Positions 26,905 to 34,287 of a DNA stretch of 51,875 nucleotides are shown here, piece after piece. The position numbers were made by a program, and so were the translations under genes. Source of the stretch: Bacteroidetes bacterium MED-G21 (GTDB taxonomy: Bacteria; Bacteroidota; Bacteroidia; Flavobacteriales; UBA7430); the NCBI GenBank assembly GCA_002457305.1, contig NTKG01000003.1:1-51875 (forward strand), given 5' to 3'. The notes below the pieces were generated by a model that saw nothing but the letters and a program-made list of their open reading frames with translations, did not search any database and was not told where the DNA came from. Position 1 is the stretch's first letter. Each line of letters begins with the position of its first letter.

Positions 26905-27616
26905 GTTGCTTTAGTATAAAATACATCCCTTTTAGTAAAATATCTTTATCGGCAAAGATGCTATTTTTTAACTTCTTATCAAAGAAGCCCAGGTCTCCAC
27001 CTGTAAGTACAACGATTGTGTCGGAATAACGCTTTTGATATGAATCTATTGCCCCCTCTAGCTCTTTTATAGCCCCGTTAACAACGCCAGAAAGAATAGA
27101 CTCTTTAGTTGAGGATCCTATAAGGTCTTTTGGTTCAGAAAGCTCAACTAGAGGTAGCGCATCTGTTTGACTGCCCAAGGCTTTTAATCTCATTTTAAGG
27201 CCTGGTGAAATGGATCCCCCAAGATATCTTGTTTTTCTATCTATAAAATCAATTGTTATACAGGTGCCTACATCTATAATTAAAACTGGCCTATTCGGAA
27301 AGACAAAAGCCGCTCCGGCGACTAAGGAGAGCCTATCTGAACCAAGTGTTTTTGGTGTTTCATAAACAATTTTAAAAGGCATTTCCATTTCGGAGGATAA
27401 AACAACAAGGTTGGGTTTGTGTTTTATAGATTCGGATAAAATATTGTCGGGTATGGTTTTTACCGAACTTAACATGACGTTCTTCGCCTTTCCAGAATAA
27501 TGAGATACAATTTTTGGAACATCTTCAAGGGTTCTGTTTCCTTTTTCTTTAATCCTCCCGCCTACAAAATATGCGTACTTAGTTCTTGTGTTTCCTATAT
27601 CAATTACTAAACTCAT
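26891..27616 (-). CDS. coaX: Type III pantothenate kinase
   Basis: 241 residues. The ASKHA-type ATP-binding start SLVIDIGNTRTKYAYF is at residues 2-17, followed by SDRLSLVAGAAF and the second phosphate motif VLIIDVGTCITIDF, then GGSISPGLKMRLKALG and VVLTGGD. It phosphorylates pantothenate in CoA synthesis and so acts downstream of PanC/PanD encoded 20 kb away. It overlaps the next gene by 14 bp. A TATTTTTG box lies 17 bp upstream of the ATG, making coaX the likely first gene of the cluster. Confidence 0.95.
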   Translation of the reverse strand: MSLVIDIGNTRTKYAYFVGGRIKEKGNRTLEDVPKIVSHYSGKAKNVMLSSVKTIPDNILSESIKHKPNLVVLSSEMEMPFKIVYETPKTLGSDRLSLVAGAAFVFPNRPVLIIDVGTCITIDFIDRKTRYLGGSISPGLKMRLKALGSQTDALPLVELSEPKDLIGSSTKESILSGVVNGAIKELEGAIDSYQKRYSDTIVVLTGGDLGFFDKKLKNSIFADKDILLKGMYFILKQHANK

Positions 27617-27633
27617 TTTGACTTATTATTTTC

Positions 27634-27641
27634 CAAAAATA
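27634..27641 (-). promoter_or_regulatory. Putative -7 box for the coaX-to-PpiD cluster
   Basis: Minus-strand TATTTTTG fits TAnnTTTG, 17 bp upstream of the coaX ATG. No clear -33 element. Confidence 0.5.
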
Positions 27642-27670
27642 TGAATAATGTAAATTATTATTCCTTTTTC

Positions 27671-27702
27671 TTTGATAGATAAAATGCTTGTGTTTATATT
27701 TG
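27671..27702 (+). promoter_or_regulatory. Canonical promoter of tRNA-Phe
   Basis: TTTG, 20 bp, TATATTTG, ending 16 bp before the mature tRNA. Matches the Bacteroidetes sigma-A consensus. Confidence 0.85.
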
Positions 27703-27718
27703 CTGCCTTAACAATTAA

Positions 27719-27791
27719 GGTGCTATAGCTCAGTTGGTAGAGCAAAGGACTGAAAATCCTTGTGTCCCCGGTTCGATTCCTGGTAGCACCA
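27719..27791 (+). tRNA. tRNA-Phe (GAA)
   Basis: Cloverleaf by eye: acceptor GGTGCTA/TAGCACC, D stem GCTC/GAGC, anticodon stem AAGGA/TCCTT with loop CTGAAAA (anticodon GAA at 27752-27754), T arm CCCGG-TTCGATT-CCTGG, discriminator A. The CCA end is not encoded. Confidence 0.98.
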
Positions 27792-27792
27792 C

Positions 27793-27829
27793 AAGCGGAA
27801 CCAATCATTTATTTTGGTTCCGTTTTTAT
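27793..27829 (+). terminator. Terminator of tRNA-Phe
   Basis: Perfect 9-bp stem CGGAACCAA / TTGGTTCCG with a 9-nt loop followed by TTTTT. Confidence 0.9.
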
Positions 27830-27894
27830 TTGGCTGTGTTTCGGTATTGGTTCTGATGGCTTATTTGTGGTTGTTTGCCCCTCGTTTTTTACTA

Positions 27895-27922
27895 AAACAA
27901 AAAGCCCCGTCTAAACAAGGCC
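27895..27922 (-). terminator. Terminator after the 78-residue membrane protein
   Basis: On the minus strand GCCTTGT, short loop, ACGGGGC (two G-T pairs) is followed by TTTTTGTTTT. Confidence 0.7.
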
Positions 27923-27945
27923 TGATCAATAATTATTTGGCCCTT

Positions 27946-28182
27946 TTATTGTTTCTTAAAAACAGAATACAAAACCAATAATGTCGCTATTCCAATAAAG
28001 TTACTTTGACCCATTGAATTAATAGCGCTTTGTAAATTTTTAATTGGGTTCCACCCAAAAAGACTCTCTCCAACGATTAGTTGAACCACAACGCCTAAGC
28101 ATAAAAGAGGTACCGCAACATCTAAGGCGCCTCGTAAATACTTTCGGGTTAACTTGAGCTGTTCTTTAAGTTTTTCTCCCAT
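27946..28182 (-). CDS. Small two-helix membrane protein, second of a paralogous pair
   Basis: 78 residues: a charged N terminus (MGEKLKEQLKLTRKYLRG), helix 1 (VAVPLLCLGVVVQLIVG), a loop with GWNPI, and helix 2 (FIGIATLLVLYSVF) ending KKQ. From LxLGVxxQ to the C-terminal Lys residues it aligns with the upstream 73-residue protein with about one gap, so I infer paralogy. Size and topology recall holins, VirB2-like pilins or filamentous-phage coat proteins, but no such neighbours exist. Its start lies 16 bp after a strong hairpin, and no separate promoter was seen, so it probably depends on read-through from the upstream gene. Function unknown. Confidence 0.7.
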   Translation of the reverse strand: MGEKLKEQLKLTRKYLRGALDVAVPLLCLGVVVQLIVGESLFGWNPIKNLQSAINSMGQSNFIGIATLLVLYSVFKKQ

Positions 28183-28197
28183 TTCTTTATTGTTTAA

Positions 28198-28236
28198 ATA
28201 ATTAAAGCCCTCATTTAAAATGAGGGCTTTAATTAT
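28198..28236 (-). terminator. Perfect 19-bp inverted repeat between the two small membrane-protein genes (terminator/attenuator)
   Basis: ATAATTAAAGCCCTCATTT and AAATGAGGGCTTTAATTAT flank a single base. The GC core followed by T-rich sequence makes an intrinsic terminator on either strand. It sits 5 bp after the stop of the first gene and 15 bp before the start of the second. Confidence 0.85.
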
Positions 28237-28241
28237 GTTAA

Positions 28242-28463
28242 TTATTTTTTACCCATAAAGGATAAAATTACTAGTAATGCTACTAATCCTGCGAGATCTG
28301 CTGATGCAAATCTAGACACTAGACCCGATATAGAGCCAATAACATCCATTCCGCCCCAGCCTATTCCTAAAACTTGAGCTGTTATTCCAAGCCCTATTAA
28401 AGACATTAATAAAGCTGTTAAACCTGAGATTAAATCTCCTAGCATTTTAAAAGCGTTAGCCAT
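28242..28463 (-). CDS. Small two-helix membrane protein, first of a paralogous pair
   Basis: 73 residues: MANAFKMLGDLISG, helix 1 (LTALLMSLIGLGITAQVLG), a Gly-rich loop (GWGGMDVIG), a short amphipathic stretch (SISGLVSRFASADL) and helix 2 (AGLVALLVILSFM) ending GKK. No signal peptidase site is obvious. A textbook TTTG-N21-TATATTTG promoter lies 30 bp upstream and a hairpin follows directly, so it may be expressed strongly as a short transcript. I do not recognise the family. Pilin-like, holin-like or ring-forming small subunits are possible shapes, without supporting context. ORF reality is supported by the promoter, terminator and similarity to the next gene. Confidence 0.75.
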   Translation of the reverse strand: MANAFKMLGDLISGLTALLMSLIGLGITAQVLGIGWGGMDVIGSISGLVSRFASADLAGLVALLVILSFMGKK

Positions 28464-28492
28464 AACAATTTATTTTTATTAGTTAATACGTT

Positions 28493-28525
28493 CAAATATA
28501 AGAACATAGGAATTTCCCCACCAAA
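28493..28525 (-). promoter_or_regulatory. Canonical promoter of the small membrane-protein pair
   Basis: Minus-strand TTTG, 21 bp, TATATTTG; the -7 box ends about 30 bp before the ATG. Confidence 0.8.
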
Positions 28526-28538
28526 AAAATAACCCTAC

Positions 28539-28560
28539 CCGAACTAAAGTTCGGTTTTTT
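28539..28560 (+). terminator. Orphan plus-strand terminator-like hairpin
   Basis: CCGAAC, TAAA loop, GTTCGG, then TTTTTT. No plus-strand gene lies directly upstream except the already terminated tRNA-Phe, so its client is unclear. Confidence 0.55.
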
Positions 28561-28782
28561 GTTTTTTTACCTGTTTTTTTTGGTTAATTTGATTTTATTA
28601 TCTTGATTTACAGGCGTTTAATGTTTTTATTCGTGTTTTTTATTTTAGTTTTTGGTAGGGGTTATCAACACCAGTTTGTTATTAACTATAGCACCCCTTT
28701 AGGCCTTGTTTTTGCTGGGTTTTTAGTTAAAAACAGCTTATTTAAGGGGTTTTCAGCATTTTTTTAGCCGCATTTGACATTT
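28561..28782. other. T-rich intergenic spacer with a nested inverted repeat and a DnaA-box-like 9-mer
   Basis: No ORF is supportable. ACCCCTT (28693-28699) pairs with AAGGGGT (28744-28750); inside, GCTG-GG-TTTTT-AGTT-AAAAA-CAGC (28714-28737) forms a second stem with a 2-nt bulge. TTATCAACA at 28662-28670 differs by one base from the DnaA box TTATCCACA. No U-run terminator for the sugar mutase was recognised. Confidence 0.5.
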
Positions 28783-30480
28783 TTACACGTTTAAATTCAT
28801 TTCTAACTGTATTTTTGCGATTTTTTTTGTTAACCGCTTCTTTGTTTTTAAGTATTCTGATTTGCTATTAAGGTGTGTTTGAACTGAAAAATAGTATTTA
28901 ATCTTGGGTTCAGTTCCTGATGGTCGAGCCGTAATCTTTGTTCCTTTTTTTGTAATAAACTGTAAAACATTTGATTTCGGTAAGCCTGTTTTTTCTGAAT
29001 CTAAGTAGTCTATGACGCTTAACACATCTTCTCCTGCAATTTTTTTTGGTGGATTGTTCCGTAAATCAGTCATCTTTTTAGATATCTCTTCTTGGCCCAA
29101 GCGGCCTTGTTTTGTTATAGATATAAGGTCTTCTAGGTAAAACCCGTGCTCAATATACATCTCCTCCATTAGGTTAAATAGTGTTTTACCCGAGCATTTT
29201 GCCCAGGCAACCATTTCTGCTATTAAAGCACAAGACATTACCGCATCTTTATCTCGCACAAAATCTCCTGCTAAATACCCGTAGCTTTCCTCTCCCCCAC
29301 CTATAAAATTTTTCTTTCCTTCTAGTTTTTTTATAATTGCACCTATATGTTTAAACCCCGTTAATGTGTTATACACGCTTACTTTCTTTGCCGCAGCGAG
29401 TTTATCAATTAAATCTGTTGTAACAATTGTTTTGGCAACAAACTCTTTACCTTTAATCTTTCCTAATTCTGCCCACCTTAATATCAAATAATTAACTAAT
29501 AATGAGCCCGTTTGGTTTCCATTTAATAAAACGTATTCACCTTCTGGGCTTGGAATCGCTATACCGACCCTATCTGCGTCCGGGTCCGTTCCCATTACAA
29601 GTTCCGCACCTTTTTCTTTAGCCAACAATATTGCTTGTTCTAAAGCCGACGACTCCTCTGGGTTTGGTGAATATACTGTAGGAAAGCTCCCGTCTATAAC
29701 ATCCTGAGAAGCAACTGTGGTAACATTTTTAAAACCAAATACCTCTAGGGCTTTTGGAACCATGACTACTCCTGTGCCGTGAATTCCAGTAAAAACAATT
29801 GGAAGGTCTTCTTGTTCTTTTATAGATTCTGGAGAAAGGCTTAATGTTTTTAACCGCGCTAGGTAGGTTTTGTCCATTTCCTCGCCCAAACCAAATATTA
29901 AGGCCTTGTTTGCATTAAAATTAACATCGTTTATAGATAGCGCCCTTACTTTTTCTATTAATTCTGTGTCAAAAGGGCTTGTTATTTGGCACCCATCTGC
30001 ACCATACACTTTAAAGCCGTTATATTCTTTTGGATTGTGGGACGCCGTTATAACCACCCCCCCTTTGCATCCCAATTCTCTTACTGCAAATGAAAGTTCG
30101 GGGGTTGGTCGTAAAGAATTAAATAAATATGCTTTTATTCCATTTGCCGTTAAAACCTCTGCCACGCTTAGCGCAAGCTTATTAGAGTTGTTTCTACAGT
30201 CATAGGCAATGGCAACAGAAATGTCTTGGTATTTATATAGATCAACTAGTGTGCTTGCTAAGCCCTGTGTGGCTCTTCCTATTGTATATTTATTAATTCG
30301 GTTTGGACCAACACCCATTATGCCTCTCATCCCTCCTGTACCAAAGTCTAATTCTTTATAAAACGAATCTATTAATTCTTCTCCGCCCTTTTCAATGAGG
30401 CTTTTAACCTTTTCTTGTGTTATTTTATCATAAGGAAAGGAGAGCCACCCCTTGGCTGTTTTTAAGCTTTTTTCGTGCAT
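28783..30480 (-). CDS. Phosphoglucomutase/phosphomannomutase (PGM2-like phospho-sugar mutase)
   Basis: 565 residues from the ATG at 30480 (MHEKSLKTAKGWLSFPYDK); the longer ORF to 30561 would run into the EamA gene and its extra residues look non-conserved. Key motifs are in order: FGTGGMRGIMG near the start, the phosphoserine loop GGVVITASHNPKEYNGFKVYG, the metal loop GTDPDADRVGIAI, the sugar loop GGGEESYG and the phosphate-binding GTKITARPSGTEPKIKYYF. It interconverts hexose 1- and 6-phosphates in the cytosol; glucose or mannose preference cannot be set by eye. It starts 11 bp after the EamA gene, so the two are probably cotranscribed. Confidence 0.95.
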   Translation of the reverse strand: MHEKSLKTAKGWLSFPYDKITQEKVKSLIEKGGEELIDSFYKELDFGTGGMRGIMGVGPNRINKYTIGRATQGLASTLVDLYKYQDISVAIAYDCRNNSNKLALSVAEVLTANGIKAYLFNSLRPTPELSFAVRELGCKGGVVITASHNPKEYNGFKVYGADGCQITSPFDTELIEKVRALSINDVNFNANKALIFGLGEEMDKTYLARLKTLSLSPESIKEQEDLPIVFTGIHGTGVVMVPKALEVFGFKNVTTVASQDVIDGSFPTVYSPNPEESSALEQAILLAKEKGAELVMGTDPDADRVGIAIPSPEGEYVLLNGNQTGSLLVNYLILRWAELGKIKGKEFVAKTIVTTDLIDKLAAAKKVSVYNTLTGFKHIGAIIKKLEGKKNFIGGGEESYGYLAGDFVRDKDAVMSCALIAEMVAWAKCSGKTLFNLMEEMYIEHGFYLEDLISITKQGRLGQEEISKKMTDLRNNPPKKIAGEDVLSVIDYLDSEKTGLPKSNVLQFITKKGTKITARPSGTEPKIKYYFSVQTHLNSKSEYLKTKKRLTKKIAKIQLEMNLNV

Positions 30481-30491
30481 GTTTTTTTGAC

Positions 30492-31328
30492 TTATTTGTT
30501 TTTGAAAGTGGCATTTAATATTACCCCCGAAAGTAATAGGAATATTCCAAATACACTCCAAAATGAATAGGTTTCTTCAAAAATAAAATACCCATAAATA
30601 AAAGCAAAAACAACCCCAATATATTTGTATGTCATTATATTTCCTGCTGAGTCGCTTTGAATACCTTTAGTCATGAAAACTTGAGCCACCTGTGTTACGA
30701 CTCCGAGCACTATAATGTAAACCCAGTCGAGTCCCCGCGGATTAACCCAATTAAAAAGTGATAAAAATCCCATTATTGGTGTTGCCACAAGAGGAAAATA
30801 AAAAACAACGACTAGGGTCGGCTCTGTTGTTCTTAGGTGGCGAATGCAATTGTATGCTAAGCCTGAAAAACAGGCCGAGACAACCCCAACTAAAACAAAA
30901 TAATAAGAGATTTTACCCGAAACGTCAAAGCCTTTTAATAGGCAAACGCCTATAAACGCAAGAGAAAAAAAAAGCCATTGTTTTTTTTTGACACGCTCTC
31001 TTAATATTGCAACTGCAAAAAGTGCGGTAAAAACTGGCGATAAATATTGTATTGTTACTGCCCCTGCTAAAGGAATGTTTTGAAGGGTTATAAAAAACAA
31101 ACAAAGGCCTATTGTTCCAAACAAGCCCCTCGCAAAAAGCACCTTTTTGTTATTGCCAAAAATTGGTGTTCTGCCTTTATTTAAATAAAAAAGGGTTATC
31201 AGTAAAGAGCCTAGTGACCTAAAAAAAACCAACTCAAAAACTGGTATATGTGGCATTGCTTTAACACATAAATGCATTAAAGAAAAAGCAAAAGAAGAGA
31301 TTATCATATACTGAGCACCCTTGTTCAT
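30492..31328 (-). CDS. EamA/DMT-superfamily transporter
   Basis: 278 residues from the ATG at 31328 (MNKGAQYMIISSFAFSLMHLCVKAMPHIPVFELVFFRSLGSLL); the ORF-track start eight codons earlier encodes a Lys-Thr tail of little value. About ten membrane helices in two EamA halves are visible: PVFELVFFRS...L and AVTIQYLSPVFTALFAVAILRERVKKKQW in the first, NIMTYKYIGVVFAFIYGYFIFEETYSFWSVFGIFLLLSGVIL in the second. It is an inner-membrane metabolite or amino-acid exporter by family; the substrate is unknown. A TATCTTTG box lies 21 bp upstream. Confidence 0.92.
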   Translation of the reverse strand: MNKGAQYMIISSFAFSLMHLCVKAMPHIPVFELVFFRSLGSLLITLFYLNKGRTPIFGNNKKVLFARGLFGTIGLCLFFITLQNIPLAGAVTIQYLSPVFTALFAVAILRERVKKKQWLFFSLAFIGVCLLKGFDVSGKISYYFVLVGVVSACFSGLAYNCIRHLRTTEPTLVVVFYFPLVATPIMGFLSLFNWVNPRGLDWVYIIVLGVVTQVAQVFMTKGIQSDSAGNIMTYKYIGVVFAFIYGYFIFEETYSFWSVFGIFLLLSGVILNATFKNK

Positions 31329-31349
31329 TGTTTTTGTTTTTGTTTTTAG

Positions 31350-31357
31350 CAAAGATA
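31350..31357 (-). promoter_or_regulatory. Putative -7 box for the EamA-mutase pair
   Basis: Minus-strand TATCTTTG fits TAnnTTTG, 21 bp before the chosen ATG; the -33 element is weak. Confidence 0.5.
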
Positions 31358-31470
31358 GGCTGCTTTATTGTAATTTATTATTTACACCATTATAATACTG
31401 GTATTTTTAATTCATCTAATTTCTATCTATCAAATTACCTTATATTAGCTCTTTGCCTGAATATAAAAAT

Positions 31471-34287
31471 ATGACACCACTGGTAGATAAAAAACTTTTT
31501 CTGTTTGACGCATTTGCATTGATATATAGAGCATACTTTGCTTTTGCTAAAAACCCTAGAATTAATTCTAAGGGTCAAGACACTTCTGCTGTGTTGGGCT
31601 TAGTGAACACATTAATGGATGTTCAAATGAAAGAGCAGCCAACTCATTGGGCTATTTGCTTTGACACATCAGAACCCACAGAGCGCCACATTGAATATAA
31701 AGAATATAAGGCTCAACGCGAAGCAATGCCTGAGGGGATTTCTTCTGCGCTTCCATATATTTTTAAATTAATGGAAGCGCTTAATATCCCCGTAATAGCT
31801 AAGCCGGGTTTTGAGGCAGATGATGTTATAGGAACGCTTGCAAAAAAGGCTGAAAAAGAGGGGTTTGTAACATACATGATGACGCCTGATAAAGATTTTG
31901 CCCAGCTTGTCTCTGATAATATTTACATGTACCGCCCTCCTAGAATGGGTAATGGTGCTGAAATTTGGGGGATTCCAGAGGTGCTTAAAAAATTTGAAAT
32001 AAATCGTATAGATCAGGTCATTGATTATTTAGGAATGATGGGAGACGCCTCAGATAATATACCTGGTATTCCGGGTGTTGGGGATAAAACAGCAAAAAAA
32101 CTATTGGCTCTATACGATAATATGGACGGCTTGTATCTTCATACTCACGAGTTAAAAGGAAAACAAAAAGAAAAAGTAGAAGCCAATAAGGATTTGGCTT
32201 TTCTTTCTAAAAAATTAGCAACGATAAACACAAGTGTTCCTGTAGAATTTAACTCCGATGATCTCGTCCGAAAAGAAATGAATAAAGATGCGGTGCTTGA
32301 TCTTTTTGAGGAGTTGGAGTTTCGGCGTTTAGCGGAGCGTTGGTTTGGAAAAGATTTACCTAATCCAACTGGTGGTGGTGAAAGTTCGGCTAAGATTAAA
32401 CCTTCTAAAACAGGGCAAATAGATTTATTTGCGGCTGAAGAAAACGGTGGTCAAAAATCTCTTTTTGAATCCTCATATGAGACTATAGAAACCACTAAAG
32501 TCAATTATGAATTAGTAGACAATATTTCTGACTGTTACAGTTTAGTTGAGAAATTGATGGTTCTTAAGTCTTTTGCTTTCGATACAGAAACCTCTTCATT
32601 AAACGCTTTGGAGGCGGAAATTGTGGGTATGTCTTTTTGTTATAAGGCTAAAGAGGCTTATTATGTTCCTACTCCCACTAACACAAAAGAAAGAGATGAA
32701 ATTCTTGCTGTTTTTAAACCATTATTCGAAAATGAACGTATTGAAAAAGTTGGTCAAAACATTAAATTCGACTATCATATTCTTGCCAATTACGGTATCG
32801 AATTAAAGGGTCGGTTATTCGACACAATGATTGCGCACTATCTTATTCAAGCAGATATGCGTCATAATATGACTGTTCTTGCTGAGACCTATTTAAACTA
32901 TTCTCCAATTAAAATTGAATCCATTATAGGAAAAGGAAAAGCGCAATTAAATATGCGTGATCTTCCTGCTATAAAAATAAAGAAATACGCTTGTGAAGAT
33001 GCTGACATCACTTGGCAATTAAAAACTGTTTTTGAACCCCTTTTAAAAAAAGAAGATTTAATTTCTCTATTCCGAGAAATAGAAATGCCCTTGGTTTCTG
33101 TGTTAGCAAAAATGGAGCGACAAGGAATTAATTTAGATAGAGAAGGTTTGAAAGTATTTTCTAAAGAATTAGAATCGTTTGTAAAAGATGTTCAAGTCGA
33201 AATATTTAATGTCGCAGGAACGGAGTTTAATATTTCATCTCCTAAACAGTTGGGGGAGGTTTTATTCGACTACCTTAAAATAGATGATAAAGCAAAAAAG
33301 ACTAAAACAGGACAATATTCGACATCGGAAGAAGTTCTTTCTAAGCTAAAAAAGAAACACCCTATCGTAGAAAAAGTTTTAACTTTTCGCTCCTTACAAA
33401 AACTCCGTTCTACATATGTAGACGCCCTACCAGGACTTATTAATACTAATACTCAACGAATACACACCTCGTTTAACCAAGCGGTTGCTGCTACAGGAAG
33501 GTTGAGTTCTAATAACCCTAACCTACAAAACATTCCTATTCGCACAGAAAGGGGTCGTGAAGTGCGAAAGGCTTTTATTCCTCGTGATGATAACCACGTT
33601 TTACTTGCTGCTGATTATTCTCAAGTTGAGCTTCGTTTAATTGCTGAAATGAGTAAGGACCCGGTAATGGTTGAGGCTTTTCAGCAGGGTTTAGATATTC
33701 ATGCTGCAACTGCTTCAAAAGTTTTTAATGTTCCTTTAAAAGATGTTACTAGGGAAATGCGATCTAATGCTAAAATAGTAAACTTCGGTATTATTTATGG
33801 CGTTTCTGCTTTTGGCTTAAGCCAACAATCTTCACTGTCGCGAAAAGAAGCTGCTGAAATCATAAAAAACTATTTTGCGACCTACCCTAAATTAAAAGAA
33901 TATATGGATGCGAATATTGCTTTCGCACGAGAACATGGTTATGTAAAAACGATTATGAATAGAAAACGACGTTTAAAAGATATTAATTCTAGAAATGCTG
34001 TCGTTCGTGGCCATGCTGAAAGAAATGCTATAAATACCCCCATACAAGGATCTGCTGCTGATATAATCAAGTTGGCTATGATTAAAATTCAAACAGAAAT
34101 AGATGTTTTAGGTTTGCAATCAAAAATGTTATTACAGGTGCATGATGAATTGGTTTTTGATGTTTTAAAAACAGAACTCCCTGTGCTTAAAAAATTAATA
34201 AAAGAAAAAATGGAGGGTGTTTTAGATTCAATTGTTCCTCTTGTTGTTGATTTAGATGTGGGTAAGTCGTGGTTAGAAGCGCATTAA
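31471..34287 (+). CDS. polA: DNA polymerase I
   Basis: 938 residues from the ATG at 31471 (MTPLVDKKLFLFDAFALIYRAYFAF); the track's TTG start six codons earlier is less likely. All three domains are present and appear active: 5'-3' exonuclease with EADDVIGTLA, MMGDASDNIPGIPGVGDKTA; 3'-5' exonuclease with FDTETSS, GQNIKFDYHIL and YACEDADIT; and polymerase with motif A LLAADYSQVELRLIAEMS, motif B RSNAKIVNFGIIYGVSAFG and motif C LLQVHDELVFDV. It processes Okazaki fragments and fills repair gaps. Its stop overlaps the stop of the convergent MBL-rhodanese gene by 4 bp. The 3' half is more AT-rich than genes further left. Confidence 0.98.
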   Translation: MTPLVDKKLFLFDAFALIYRAYFAFAKNPRINSKGQDTSAVLGLVNTLMDVQMKEQPTHWAICFDTSEPTERHIEYKEYKAQREAMPEGISSALPYIFKLMEALNIPVIAKPGFEADDVIGTLAKKAEKEGFVTYMMTPDKDFAQLVSDNIYMYRPPRMGNGAEIWGIPEVLKKFEINRIDQVIDYLGMMGDASDNIPGIPGVGDKTAKKLLALYDNMDGLYLHTHELKGKQKEKVEANKDLAFLSKKLATINTSVPVEFNSDDLVRKEMNKDAVLDLFEELEFRRLAERWFGKDLPNPTGGGESSAKIKPSKTGQIDLFAAEENGGQKSLFESSYETIETTKVNYELVDNISDCYSLVEKLMVLKSFAFDTETSSLNALEAEIVGMSFCYKAKEAYYVPTPTNTKERDEILAVFKPLFENERIEKVGQNIKFDYHILANYGIELKGRLFDTMIAHYLIQADMRHNMTVLAETYLNYSPIKIESIIGKGKAQLNMRDLPAIKIKKYACEDADITWQLKTVFEPLLKKEDLISLFREIEMPLVSVLAKMERQGINLDREGLKVFSKELESFVKDVQVEIFNVAGTEFNISSPKQLGEVLFDYLKIDDKAKKTKTGQYSTSEEVLSKLKKKHPIVEKVLTFRSLQKLRSTYVDALPGLINTNTQRIHTSFNQAVAATGRLSSNNPNLQNIPIRTERGREVRKAFIPRDDNHVLLAADYSQVELRLIAEMSKDPVMVEAFQQGLDIHAATASKVFNVPLKDVTREMRSNAKIVNFGIIYGVSAFGLSQQSSLSRKEAAEIIKNYFATYPKLKEYMDANIAFAREHGYVKTIMNRKRRLKDINSRNAVVRGHAERNAINTPIQGSAADIIKLAMIKIQTEIDVLGLQSKMLLQVHDELVFDVLKTELPVLKKLIKEKMEGVLDSIVPLVVDLDVGKSWLEAH

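Noticed and set aside
27626-27808. 60-residue minus-strand ORF across the tRNA (RNRTGDTRIFSPLLYQLSYS)
   Set aside because: It is the antisense of tRNA-Phe, a well-known false protein.
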